A stretch of 64,000 nt of DNA. Origin: Kineosporiaceae bacterium. Lineage in GTDB: Bacteria; Actinomycetota; Actinomycetes; Actinomycetales; Kineosporiaceae. This document shows, piece by piece, positions 9,345-18,355 of this stretch. The position numbers and the translations under genes were made by a program. The notes under the pieces were generated by a model, which saw only the letters and a list, made by a program, of their open reading frames with translations, did not search any database and was not told the origin of the DNA. Positions within the stretch are counted from its first letter, which is position 1; every line of letters begins with the position of its first letter. The DNA lies in assembly GCA_016794595.1 (NCBI GenBank), contig JAEUJN010000018.1, forward strand, positions 34,905 to 98,904. The letters run 5' to 3'.

Positions 9345-9799
9345 TGCGCGCGACCCGCCTGGTACACCTGCTGCTGATCGCTCTGACCAGCACGGGGGTG
9401 GGGTGGATTGCACTGGACACCTTGCAGCGCAACGGAAGTGATCCCCTTCCGGTCCCGTGGACCGCGCCGGCCGGGCTGCTCGTGCTGGCTGCGGTCGTGC
9501 TCGGGGCGACCCGCGAGGTCCGGCGCTGGGTGACGGGACGCCGCCGCCAGGCGCTGAGCCCGTTGGCCGCCGCGCGGATCGCCGTCCTGGCCGCCGCGGC
9601 CAGTTACGTGGGTGCCGGTCTGGCCGGCTGGTACTCGGCCCAGGCGCTGGTGGCACTGCGCGCACTGGTGGGCAACCGCCGTGAACTGTTCTGGCTGGCC
9701 GTGGCCAGCGCGGTCACCGCGCTGGTGCTGACGATCGCCGGCCTGGTCGGGCAACGGTGGTGCAGGCGCCCGCCGTCCGAGGAGGACGAGGGTGCCTGA
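9344..9799 (+). CDS. DUF3180 membrane protein
   Basis: A 151-aa integral membrane protein with four predicted helices: about residues 5-24, 40-57, 78-98 and 121-142. Its place directly after folK and its size match DUF3180, a family of unknown function found at this spot across actinobacteria. The start is ATG 9344 (TGATG overlap with the folK stop) or GTG 9341. The stop TGA at 9797-9799 abuts the stop of the converging gene, forming TGATCA. The C-terminal tail is short and acidic. Confidence 0.85.
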   Translation: MRATRLVHLLLIALTSTGVGWIALDTLQRNGSDPLPVPWTAPAGLLVLAAVVLGATREVRRWVTGRRRQALSPLAAARIAVLAAAASYVGAGLAGWYSAQALVALRALVGNRRELFWLAVASAVTALVLTIAGLVGQRWCRRPPSEEDEGA

Positions 9800-12433
9800 T
9801 CAACCTGTGATGGTGGACCACGATCGGCGAGCGGCGGTCAGTGCCTGGGTGGCACTCCACTGTCCGCCGCGGGCCAGGTTCTCGTCGAACACGCTGTCCG
9901 CCAGTGTCGAGGCGACCGCCGAGATCAGCCGGGCACGCAAGGGCCTCAGGAACGGCCAGACCACAACCCCGGCGATCCTGCGTACCCGATCCGCTGCCCC
10001 CAGGTAACGCGCGGCCAGCTCTGGACCACCGAACAGGCTGCCGGAGAACAGGATCAGCGCGGCCACGGCGTCCAGGCAATTGGCCATGCCCTCGGGGTCG
10101 TGCAGTTCGAGGTGGATTCGGGCCGACTCGTCCAGCAACTCCATCGCGCGTTGGGGGTGGCCGGCCAGCAGGGCGTCCGCTGCCAGCTGATCGTGCACCA
10201 GGGCCACCAGGTGGTCGTCCTCGATCGTGCGGGCGTGCCCCAGGGCCAGCTCGTGTCGTTCCCGAGCCCGTTCGACCCGCCCCGCCAGCAGGTCCAGGTC
10301 ACCGAGCGGGATCAGGGCCAGCGCCTGACCCCACAGGTCCCGAGCGGCGGTGAAGGCTGAGAGCGACTGCTCCAGCAACCGCTCCGCCGCCGGATCCCCG
10401 GCCGGCGCCAGCAGCGCGGAGCTGAACCACACCTGGGCGAGCAATGCCCGGTCGCCTCGTTCCCGGGCGCCCCGCTCGGCGGCCGCCAGCAGCGGCCGAG
10501 CCTGCTCGGTGCGGCCGGTGGCGATCCGCATCGTCCCGCGCGACCACGCCAGCAGATCGGCCTCGGACGGCGCGAGCCTCGCCGCCGAGTTCAGTCCGGC
10601 AACGGTCTCGGCCAACGTGAGCATCTCGGTGAAGACCCTCCGGCCCCACCAGTAACGGGTCAGCCGCGCGCTGATGGTGACCGCCAGGGTCGCGTCGTCG
10701 GTGTCCACCGCCCAGGCGAGGACGGTGCGGATCGCGTCCAGCTCGGCGTCCAGCCGGGTGCGCCAGCGGCGTGAGCCGGGGCCCCCACCGCCGTGTTCGG
10801 CGCGCTCGGCCAGTTCGCCCACGTAGCCGGCGAGTGCGGCCATCACCAGCGCGCGATCCCCGGCGAGCTCGAGCTGCTCGGTGGCGTAGCTGCGCACCGC
10901 GGCCAGCATCCGGAACCTGGGCTCCCCGGGGGCGTCGACGTCCACCATGAGCAGGCTCTGCTCGACCAGCTGACCGAGGTGGGCCAAGGCATCCCCCTCC
11001 ACCCCCTCCACCCCGTCCAGCACGGCCTGCGCAGCGGCGGCGGTCCAGCCCCCCGCCACCACCGACAGCGAGCGCAGGGCACGCTGTTCGGCGGGCTCGA
11101 GCAACCCGTGGCTCCAGGCGATCGTCGAGCGCATGGTGCGCTGCCGCCGGGGCGCGTCCACCTCGGTCGAGGCGAGGTCCAAGGTGCTCTCGGGGGCGAC
11201 GTCCGACAGTGGCAGCAGCCGCATCCGAGCCGCCGCCAGTTCCAGGGCCAGGGGGATGCCCTCCAGCCGCCGCACGACGTCCGCCAGCTGGTCGGCGTTG
11301 TCGGGGGTCACCGTGAACTCGGGCCGCACCTGACCCGCGCGTCGGGCGAACAGCCGCACCGCTGCCGAGGCCGAGACCTCGGAGGGCCCACAGCCCGGGG
11401 AGGGCACTGCCAGTGGCCCGAGGGGGAACTCGTGTTCACCGCGCAGGTGCAGGACTGCCCGGCTGGTGGCCAGGACCTGCAGTGCCGGGCAGTGGGCGAG
11501 GAGCCGGGCGATCTCGGGCCCTGCGGCCAGCACGTGTTCGACGTTGTCCAGGACGAGCAGGACCCGATGGCCGGCCAGCACGTCCACCAGCACCTCACCG
11601 ACCGCCCGGGCGGCCGGCGTGACCCGCAAGGCCGCCGCCACCGCGGGCAGGACCTGCTCGGGCCGGGTGGCCAGGGACAGGTCGACGAAGCACACGGCGT
11701 CCAACCTCGGCCCGAGCTCGTGCGCCACGGCCAGGGCGAGCCGGGTCTTGCCGATGCCCCCCGGCCCCAGCAGCGTCACCAGCCGCACCTGGGGATCCGC
11801 CAGCAACTCACCGATCCGGCCTCGTTCGGCCTCGCGATCGACCAGGGCAGAGGCGGGGGCCGGCAGTGCGGCCGGGCTCAGCGCTCGGGGCATCCGGTCG
11901 CCGGAGGATCCGGCCGCGCCCCGGAACCGCTCGGTGAGCAGCACCGCCAGGTCGTCGGCGACCCGTCGGCCCAGCTCGGACGCCGAGGCGAAGGGTGCCG
12001 TGGACGCTCCCGAGGAGGCCCACATGCGCTCGATCAGGGCGGCCAGTCTCGGGTCCCGGTCGGGTGCCGGCGTGCGCAGGTACAGCAGCCGGGGCCGATC
12101 CGCAGCGAGCAGGTACTCGTCCTCCAGGCCGGAGATCGTGCTGCCGGGGGCAATCCAGCCGTACCGCTCACCGTAGATCCCGACGAAGACGTCGCTCTGC
12201 TCCAGATAGGACACATACAGCTCACGTGGCGGGTGCGCCCGGGCCCCGAGTTCGAACATCACCGGGGTCAGGTGGAGGCCGCTGACGGCCTCCCGGACGG
12301 CGGCGCGCTCGGGCGCGAGCTCCTCCAGGGTCGAGGACACGAACACCCGCACCCGCCGATCCCAGGTCGCGATCGACGGGGGATCGAGGTCCACGGGGAC
12401 CGCCTCCTCGGGGAGGTGGGGCGGGGTGAACAT
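9800..12433 (-). CDS. DUF4062 / NB-ARC / TPR STAND ATPase
   Basis: An 877-aa signalling-type ATPase. Residues about 28-125 form a DUF4062 domain (RVFVSSTLEELAPERAAVREA, DVFVGIYGERYGW). The STAND ATPase follows: Walker A GPGGIGKT (223-230), Walker B LLVLDNVEH, sensor LATSR and the GIPLALELAAAR motif. The C-terminal 350 residues are Ala/Leu-rich helical repeats of TPR type. Unlike AfsR/SARP relatives it has no DNA-binding domain, so it is more likely a sensor-effector than a transcription factor. DUF4062-STAND proteins are of unproven function; a role in immunity or stress sensing is an inference. It is convergent with DUF3180 with no spacer. Confidence 0.85.
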   Translation of the reverse strand: MFTPPHLPEEAVPVDLDPPSIATWDRRVRVFVSSTLEELAPERAAVREAVSGLHLTPVMFELGARAHPPRELYVSYLEQSDVFVGIYGERYGWIAPGSTISGLEDEYLLAADRPRLLYLRTPAPDRDPRLAALIERMWASSGASTAPFASASELGRRVADDLAVLLTERFRGAAGSSGDRMPRALSPAALPAPASALVDREAERGRIGELLADPQVRLVTLLGPGGIGKTRLALAVAHELGPRLDAVCFVDLSLATRPEQVLPAVAAALRVTPAARAVGEVLVDVLAGHRVLLVLDNVEHVLAAGPEIARLLAHCPALQVLATSRAVLHLRGEHEFPLGPLAVPSPGCGPSEVSASAAVRLFARRAGQVRPEFTVTPDNADQLADVVRRLEGIPLALELAAARMRLLPLSDVAPESTLDLASTEVDAPRRQRTMRSTIAWSHGLLEPAEQRALRSLSVVAGGWTAAAAQAVLDGVEGVEGDALAHLGQLVEQSLLMVDVDAPGEPRFRMLAAVRSYATEQLELAGDRALVMAALAGYVGELAERAEHGGGGPGSRRWRTRLDAELDAIRTVLAWAVDTDDATLAVTISARLTRYWWGRRVFTEMLTLAETVAGLNSAARLAPSEADLLAWSRGTMRIATGRTEQARPLLAAAERGARERGDRALLAQVWFSSALLAPAGDPAAERLLEQSLSAFTAARDLWGQALALIPLGDLDLLAGRVERARERHELALGHARTIEDDHLVALVHDQLAADALLAGHPQRAMELLDESARIHLELHDPEGMANCLDAVAALILFSGSLFGGPELAARYLGAADRVRRIAGVVVWPFLRPLRARLISAVASTLADSVFDENLARGGQWSATQALTAARRSWSTITG

Positions 12434-12516
12434 GCGCGTTCCGGGTCACGGGGGTACCTCTACTCTGAGCCATTCATCCGATATGGGCTGATCGAGATGA
12501 TTGCGGGGGTGCCCAC

Positions 12517-13443
12517 GTGAGTGACATCGGAGCCCGGTTCCCCCGAGGCGTCCGGGTGGACCGCCGCTGGGCCGCTGGGCCCGTGTCACAGGATGGGGCC
12601 CGTGACCTGGCGCCGGCCACGGTCGTCCTGCTCTGGGCGTTCGGGGCGCTCACCGCGCTCGCCGTCCTGTCCTTGCTGGGCGGGGCGAGCCGGACGGCGG
12701 ACCTGTTCGCCTGGCCGATCCGGCCTCCGCTGGCGGCGGCTGCCGTCGGTGCCGGATACGGGGCAGGGTGCGTTCTGGTGCTGCTCACCCTGCGCGACGG
12801 CCGGTGGGCGGTGGCCCGACGGCCGCTGGCCACGATCTGGGTGTTCACCGTCTTCACCCTGGTGGCCTCGGTGGCTCACCTGCACCGGCTCCACCTGCAC
12901 GAACCGGCCGTCCTGCCGCGGGTGGCCGCCTGGTTCTGGCTGCTCGTCTACGTGGTCGTGCCCCCCGTGATGCTCTGGGTGATGATCGCCCAGGAGCGCC
13001 GCGCGGCCGGAGATCGCGCCGGAGTGATCCTCGGACGGCAGCGCCTGCCCAGGCTGGCGAGCGCCTCCCTGGGTGTGCACTGCCTGGTGCTGGCCGCCGC
13101 CGGGGTCTCGCTCTACCTCAACCTGGCGCCGGTGATGCGGGCCTGGCCCTGGTCGCTGACCCCGTTCATGGCGCAGGTGACCGGTGCCTGGTTGATCGCC
13201 TTCTCCCTGGCGGCGTTGCTGTCGATGCCGGCCGACCCGAGGAGCCTGCTCCCGGCGGCCGCCGGTTACACGGCCTTCGGCCTGCTGGAACTGCTGGTCC
13301 TGGCCCTGCACCCGGACGACGTGCGCCCGGGGCCGGTGCTCATCGCTCACCTGGTGCTGATGAGCTGGGTCGTGCTGGTCGGGGTGTGGGGGATGGCTCT
13401 GGCCGCGCGCCGAGAGCCCGCCGGTGCGGCGGGATCGACATGA
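12517..13443 (+). CDS. Polytopic membrane protein of unknown function
   Basis: A 308-aa protein with about eight hydrophobic segments and few charged residues between them. I recognise no family. GTG 12517 is the chosen start. The stop overlaps the next ATG by ATGA, so it is translationally coupled to the receiver/thioredoxin-reductase fusion and may be its membrane partner. The His-rich stretch HLHRLHLHE around residues 125-133 could bind a metal or haem, but that is speculation. Confidence 0.8.
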   Translation: MSDIGARFPRGVRVDRRWAAGPVSQDGARDLAPATVVLLWAFGALTALAVLSLLGGASRTADLFAWPIRPPLAAAAVGAGYGAGCVLVLLTLRDGRWAVARRPLATIWVFTVFTLVASVAHLHRLHLHEPAVLPRVAAWFWLLVYVVVPPVMLWVMIAQERRAAGDRAGVILGRQRLPRLASASLGVHCLVLAAAGVSLYLNLAPVMRAWPWSLTPFMAQVTGAWLIAFSLAALLSMPADPRSLLPAAAGYTAFGLLELLVLALHPDDVRPGPVLIAHLVLMSWVVLVGVWGMALAARREPAGAAGST

Positions 13444-15314
13444 CCGAGGAGAGCGCGGGCGGGCGAGACGTCGAGGAGGGGAGCGTGGGCCCCGCTGCCC
13501 CGCCGGACGACGTCCGGCCGGTCATCCTCGCCGCCACCCGCGAACCGGCCTCCCGCGCGGCACTGCGGGCCCAGCTGTCCGGCCGCTACGGCCTCGATTA
13601 CCAGGTCGTCGTCCTGGACGACCCCGCCCGGTTGCCCGCACGGGTGGCCGAGTGGGGGGATCAGGCGCCGATCGCGCTCATCCTGGCCGGCTACGGCGAG
13701 CGCGATCCGGACGGGCTCGAGGCCCTGGCTCGGGCGGGTGCGGGGCACAGTTCGGCGCGGGCCGCGCTGCGGGTGGCTGTCGTCCGTTGGGGGGACTGGT
13801 CGACCACGGCGCCGATCTTCGAGGCGATCACCCTCGGCTGGCTGGACCGTTGGGTGACCCAGCCGCTCCAGGTCCGGGACGAGGAGTTCCACCGCGGGGT
13901 GAGCGAGCTGCTGGAGGAGTGGGCGTCGCGCACCGGGCAGGGCTTCCAGGCGGTACGGATCATCGGACCGCACTGGGCGCCGCGCACCCAGGAATTGCGG
14001 GACCTGTTCACCCGCAACCGGATCCCGATCGCGTTCCACTCCTCGGACGAGCCCGAGGGCAAGGCCGTGCTGTCCTCCCTCGGGCTCGACCGGCCCACCC
14101 TGCCCGTGGTCGAGTTGCGCTTCACCACCGACCCTGCGGTGCTGTGCGATCCGACCGACCTGGACATCGCCCTGGCCTTCGGCCTGATGCAGCCGCTGGC
14201 ACCCGACGAGGTGTTCGACGTGGTGATCATCGGTGGTGGACCGGCGGGGCTGGGAGCCGCGGTCTATGCGGCCTCCGAGGGGCTGCACACCCTGGTGGTC
14301 GAGGTCGAGGCGGTGGGGGGCCAGGCAGGAACCAGTTCGTTGATCCGCAACTACCTGGGCTTTCCCACCGGGCTGTCCGGCAGCCGACTGACCTTCGCCG
14401 CCTACCAACAGGCCTGGGCGTTCGGTGCCCGGTTCCTGTTCATGCGCTCGGCGGTCACGCTCGACCAGGCGGACGGGCTGCACCGGATCGGCCTCTCGGA
14501 CGGCACGGTGGCCCGGGCCCGGGCGGTGGTGCTGGCGCCGGGGGCCACCTACCGTCGGCTCGGGGTGCCCGCCCTGGAGAAGCTGCAGGGCCGAGGGGTG
14601 TTCTACGGCGCGGCGGTGGCCGAGGCGCGGGCGATGCGAGGGCGTCGGGTCCTGGTGGCCGGGGGTGGTAACTCGGCGGGTCAGGCCGCCGTCCACCTGG
14701 CTCGTCACGCCGAGCAGGTGACCATCCTGGTCCGCCGGGCGGGCCTGGCCGAGACCATGTCGGACTACCTGGTGCGCGAGATCGCCTCGCTGCCCAACCT
14801 CCAGGTCCGGCCCCGGGTACAGATCGTCGGGGGTCAGGGCGAGGACTTCCTGCGGGGGGTCGAGCTCGAACACCTGGACACGGGGGAGCGCGAACTCGTC
14901 GAGGGGGTGCTGTTCATCCTGATCGGCTCGGTGCCCCGCACCGAATGGCTGCGAGGGACCGTGGCCCTGGACCGGTGGGGGGCGGTGCTCACCGGCGGCG
15001 ACCTGCTCACCGGCGCGACGGAGGAAGCAGCTGACGCGGACCACGCAGGCGATCGGGTGGGCCGGGCCCCCGACCGGCCGTCCTGGCCGCTGGACCGGGC
15101 ACCGATGATGCTCGAGACCTCACGGCCGGGGGTCTTCGCGGTCGGCGACGTCCGGTCCGGGGCGGTCCGCCGGGTGGCCTCGGCCGTGGGGGAAGGGGCC
15201 CTGGCGGTGACCCTGGTGCACCGGTTCCTGGCCTCGTCGCAGACTGCTCACGGGGGTGAGGGTTCTGTGACCGGTGTGACTGGTGAAAACAGTGGTGTGA
15301 AGTCGGGTACGTAG
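13440..15314 (+). CDS. Receiver-like domain fused to a thioredoxin-reductase-like flavoprotein
   Basis: A 624-aa cytosolic FAD/NAD(P)H oxidoreductase of the fused response-regulator/thioredoxin-reductase type. Residues about 25-150 are receiver-like but degenerate: the acidic pair is replaced (AATREP), the phospho-acceptor strand reads LILAGYG with no Asp, and the conserved KP is QP. Residues 168-245 resemble a glutaredoxin-like domain. From 258 comes the reductase: FAD motif GGGPAG (265-270), NAD(P) motif GGGNSAGQ (408-415) and the C-terminal VFAVGDVRSG. The CxxC redox pair of true thioredoxin reductases is missing (GVFYGAAVAEA). It is coupled to the membrane protein upstream. The electron acceptor is unknown. 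Confidence 0.88.
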   Translation: MTEESAGGRDVEEGSVGPAAPPDDVRPVILAATREPASRAALRAQLSGRYGLDYQVVVLDDPARLPARVAEWGDQAPIALILAGYGERDPDGLEALARAGAGHSSARAALRVAVVRWGDWSTTAPIFEAITLGWLDRWVTQPLQVRDEEFHRGVSELLEEWASRTGQGFQAVRIIGPHWAPRTQELRDLFTRNRIPIAFHSSDEPEGKAVLSSLGLDRPTLPVVELRFTTDPAVLCDPTDLDIALAFGLMQPLAPDEVFDVVIIGGGPAGLGAAVYAASEGLHTLVVEVEAVGGQAGTSSLIRNYLGFPTGLSGSRLTFAAYQQAWAFGARFLFMRSAVTLDQADGLHRIGLSDGTVARARAVVLAPGATYRRLGVPALEKLQGRGVFYGAAVAEARAMRGRRVLVAGGGNSAGQAAVHLARHAEQVTILVRRAGLAETMSDYLVREIASLPNLQVRPRVQIVGGQGEDFLRGVELEHLDTGERELVEGVLFILIGSVPRTEWLRGTVALDRWGAVLTGGDLLTGATEEAADADHAGDRVGRAPDRPSWPLDRAPMMLETSRPGVFAVGDVRSGAVRRVASAVGEGALAVTLVHRFLASSQTAHGGEGSVTGVTGENSGVKSGT

Positions 15315-15482
15315 TGTGAGATGCCGCAAAAAGGACACGAATGATGCAGGGTCGGTCCGCGTCCTCGGCGTGACCAGGGACGCTGTCCGAGAGAGGGCTT
15401 CGGAAGGTGCCTTCAGGACACGCCGGAGTGTCGGAGCCCGGTTACCAGATGTGTTGGGCCGATCCGCCTAGGTTTGGTCGCC

Positions 15483-16655
15483 GTGAAGGGACGCCACACC
15501 TCGGGAGACGACGGACAGCGCTGGGCGCCGAATGCCAGGCAGGCGGCGCTGGCGATAGCCCCCATGGCCGCGCTGGTGATCGCGGTCGGCGGTGCAGGTG
15601 CCGGGCTGCTGCTGCACCGCGCGGACGTCGCGGCAGCGGCTGCCGGCGCCGGCGCGATGGGGGTCGCCCTGGAACAGATGGGCGCGCGCGGGAGCCGGCG
15701 GCGCCTGCGCCAGGACCGCGCCGAGATGCGGGCCCGGATCCGCGAGCTGGAGAGCGCGATCACGGCCTTGCGTCGTGAACTGGATGCCGCGCCGTCCGTG
15801 CTGCGGCCCGTGCCGCCCCCGACCCCGATCACCGGCCCGCTGCCACTGGTGGACGCCTTCGATCGCCCGGCGGCGCCGGCCACCCCGCGCTCGCTGCCGA
15901 TCCTGACCTCCAACCGCCGCGGCCTGCAGTCGTGCGCGCCGGGGGCTCCGGGCGCCCTGGTGCCCGCACTGTCCGCCGACGGTGCCGGACCGATGACCGC
16001 CTTCGGCCTGCCGGCGCAGCGACCACCGGCCACGCCCATCACCGGCCTCGAGCTGGCCATGCACCACGACCCCTCGCTGCCCACGCTCTCGCCCGGACCG
16101 GCGGCACCCGTGCTGGCGACCTCCGGCGTGCCGGTGCTCGAGCCCGGCCCGAGCGAGCCCCTCGACGCCCTCGGCGCGGCCCCTGCGGGCAGTGGCCGGC
16201 ACGCCGGGCTCGGCCGGCACGCCACCACCCGCCCGGTGCTGGAGCCGGTGGCGGTCGCGTCCCTGCACGACGGGCACGCCCCGGTGCCGCACGACGTCCC
16301 GGTGCCGCACGAGGCGGCGGTGGTCGACCTGCGCACCCTGCCCCAGCGGCGCCCCGCGACCGCGGTGCTGTCCCCGGTCGAGGTCGAGGACCTGGTCTAC
16401 GCCTCGATCAGTGCACCGGAGCAGGAGGACGTCGTGCTGCACCTCGAGCGGCCGCAGCGCCGTCCGGCCAGCCTGTTCGAGCCGGTCCACCAGCACCTCG
16501 TGCCCGAACGCCCGGTCACGGTCGACCAGGACGCCCTGCGCGAGCTGGCGGCCGGGGCGCGCGCCGCCTCGCGGGCCATGCGGCCCGGACTGCCGCCGTC
16601 CCCGTTCTTCACCCCGGGAGCGTTCATCGAGGAGGAGGACCGGACGGCGTCCTGA
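15483..16655 (+). CDS. Ala/Pro/Arg-rich membrane-anchored protein, unknown function
   Basis: About 390 aa. Two hydrophobic segments at the N-terminus (about 20-41 and 47-63) are followed by a charged coiled-coil-like stretch with many Arg and Glu (RRLRQDRAEMRARIRELESA), then a long low-complexity Pro/Ala-rich cytoplasmic region. By size, composition and place between DUF3180 and DUF2520 it resembles the Ala/Arg/Pro-rich membrane protein of the same actinobacterial block (Rv3604c in M. tuberculosis, from memory). GTG 15483 is preferred over TTG 15474. TAGGTT at 15469-15474 could be a -10 for a near-leaderless mRNA. It ends 12 bp from the convergent nuoD-like gene. Confidence 0.75.
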   Translation: MKGRHTSGDDGQRWAPNARQAALAIAPMAALVIAVGGAGAGLLLHRADVAAAAAGAGAMGVALEQMGARGSRRRLRQDRAEMRARIRELESAITALRRELDAAPSVLRPVPPPTPITGPLPLVDAFDRPAAPATPRSLPILTSNRRGLQSCAPGAPGALVPALSADGAGPMTAFGLPAQRPPATPITGLELAMHHDPSLPTLSPGPAAPVLATSGVPVLEPGPSEPLDALGAAPAGSGRHAGLGRHATTRPVLEPVAVASLHDGHAPVPHDVPVPHEAAVVDLRTLPQRRPATAVLSPVEVEDLVYASISAPEQEDVVLHLERPQRRPASLFEPVHQHLVPERPVTVDQDALRELAAGARAASRAMRPGLPPSPFFTPGAFIEEEDRTAS

Positions 16656-16667
16656 CGCCGCCGGCGC

Positions 16668-17831
16668 TCACTTGTCGACGTCGCCGACCACGAAGAACAT
16701 CGATCCCATGATCGAGACCATGTCGGCGACCAGGTTTCCCGGCAGCAGCCGGGAGAGCACCTGCACGTTGTTGAAGGACGCCGAGCGCAACTTGAGCCGC
16801 CAGGGGGTCTTCTCGCCCCTGGAGACCAGGTAATACCCGTTGATACCCAACGGGTTCTCCGTCCAGCGGTAGAGGTGCCCCTCGGGCACCTTGAGCACCT
16901 TGGGCAACTTGACGTTGATCGGGCCGCGGGGCAGGGACGCCAGGGTGTCGACACAGGCCTCGGCCAGGTCGAGGCTGACGTGCACCTGCTCGACGAGCAC
17001 CTCCAGCCGGGCCAGGCTGTCGCCCTCGGTGCGGGTGACCACCCGGCCGGGTCCGTCGGGGCCGAACAGCCGGCCGTAGGCCAGGTAGGGATCGTCTCGG
17101 CGCAGGTCGACGTCCAGTCCGCTCGCCCGTCCGATCGGCCCGCTGACGCCGTAGGCGACCGCGAGCTCGCGGGACAGGACCCCGACCCCGAGCGTGCGCC
17201 CCCGCAGGATCTCGTTGCCCACCACCAGGTTCTCCAGGTCGGGCAACCGGGATCGGACGGCGGCGATGGCCGCCGCCACCCGAGCGAGCCACCCCGCGGG
17301 CAGGTCCTCCTTGAGGCCGCCAACGCGGTTGAACATGTAGTGCATCCGGCCGCCGGAGATCTCCTCCATCACGGCCTGCAGCTCCTCGCGCTCGCGGAAG
17401 GAGTGGAACACCGGAGTGATCGCGCCGAGCTCGAGCGGATAGGAGCCGAGGAAGACCAGGTGTGACAGCACCCGGTTCAGCTCGGCCAGCAGGGTGCGGG
17501 CCCAGACGGCCCGCTCGGGAACCTGCATGCCGAGCATCTGCTCGGTCGCCAGCACCACGCCGAGCTCGTTGGCGAACGCGGACAGCCAGTCGTGCCGGTT
17601 GGCCAGGACCACGATCTGGCGGTAGTCCCGGACCTCGAACAACTTCTCGGCGCCGCGGTGCATGTAGCCGACCATCGGCTCGGCCGAGGTGATCCGCTCG
17701 CCGTCCAGCACGATCCGCAACCGCAGGACGCCGTGCGTCGCCGGGTGCTGCGGCCCGATGTTGAGCACCATGTCGGCGGTGGCCAGCGCGCCCGCGCCCA
17801 GACCGACCTCGAGTTCGTGTGGCGCGCTCAC
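16668..17831 (-). CDS. Orphan NuoD-like (49-kDa complex I subunit) protein
   Basis: A 387-aa homologue of the quinone-site subunit D of NADH-quinone oxidoreductase. It contains [15 protein letters not shown] (24-38), [10 protein letters not shown] (55-64), [28 protein letters not shown] and the C-terminal [18 protein letters not shown]. No other nuo gene is nearby. The quinone-site His of HPATH is present, but the position that is usually Asp-Tyr-Leu in subunit D reads Asp-Trp-Leu (81-83), so the quinone-ligand Tyr seems replaced by Trp. GTG 17831 is the start; the open frame further upstream is non-homologous. It may have a role outside classical complex I. Confidence 0.9.
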   Translation of the reverse strand: MSAPHELEVGLGAGALATADMVLNIGPQHPATHGVLRLRIVLDGERITSAEPMVGYMHRGAEKLFEVRDYRQIVVLANRHDWLSAFANELGVVLATEQMLGMQVPERAVWARTLLAELNRVLSHLVFLGSYPLELGAITPVFHSFREREELQAVMEEISGGRMHYMFNRVGGLKEDLPAGWLARVAAAIAAVRSRLPDLENLVVGNEILRGRTLGVGVLSRELAVAYGVSGPIGRASGLDVDLRRDDPYLAYGRLFGPDGPGRVVTRTEGDSLARLEVLVEQVHVSLDLAEACVDTLASLPRGPINVKLPKVLKVPEGHLYRWTENPLGINGYYLVSRGEKTPWRLKLRSASFNNVQVLSRLLPGNLVADMVSIMGSMFFVVGDVDK

Positions 17832-17869
17832 GCCGCGAGTCTGCCACGGGCGTGTGGGATCCTGCCGCC

Positions 17870-18355
17870 ATGGCAGACCCGTTCCACGTCCCGGGGGCCG
17901 ACTGGCGGCCGGTCTCGCCGAAACTGGCCACCGCCCGCCGCATCGTGCTCGCGATCTGGTGCGCCGCGCTGGTGGTGCCGCCATTGGTGTCGAGCCTGGT
18001 GTTCGACCTTCCCCGGATGCGCTGGGTGGCCCTGATCCCGCTGGTCCTGCTCGGCTGGGGCTGGTGGCTGATCGGACGGCAGGTACGCGCCTGGGCCTAC
18101 GCCGAGCGCAGCGAGGACCTGGTGATCCGGTCGGGCCGGATCTGGCGCACCATGGTTGTGGTCCCCTACGGCCGGCTGCAGTACGTGGACGTCGACGAGG
18201 GGCCCATCGCGCGGATGTTCGGCCTGGCCTCGGTGCAGTTGCACACAGCCTCGGCGGGAACCGACGCGGCCATCCCCGGCCTGGAGGCGGCCGAGGCGGC
18301 CCGCCTGCGTGACCGGCTGACCGAGCGAGGTCAGGCCCAGCTGGCGGGGTTGTGA
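17870..18355 (+). CDS. Bacterial PH-domain (bPH2, YdbS-like) membrane protein
   Basis: A 161-aa protein with two transmembrane helices (about 24-45 and 51-68) followed by a bPH2 domain: [45 protein letters not shown]. YdbS/YdbT-type pairs are membrane-associated; in Bacillus they give resistance to certain bacteriocins. Its function here is unproven. It starts 38 bp from the divergent nuoD-like gene, and its stop overlaps the next start by GTGA, so the two PH genes form a pair. Confidence 0.88.
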   Translation: MADPFHVPGADWRPVSPKLATARRIVLAIWCAALVVPPLVSSLVFDLPRMRWVALIPLVLLGWGWWLIGRQVRAWAYAERSEDLVIRSGRIWRTMVVVPYGRLQYVDVDEGPIARMFGLASVQLHTASAGTDAAIPGLEAAEAARLRDRLTERGQAQLAGL

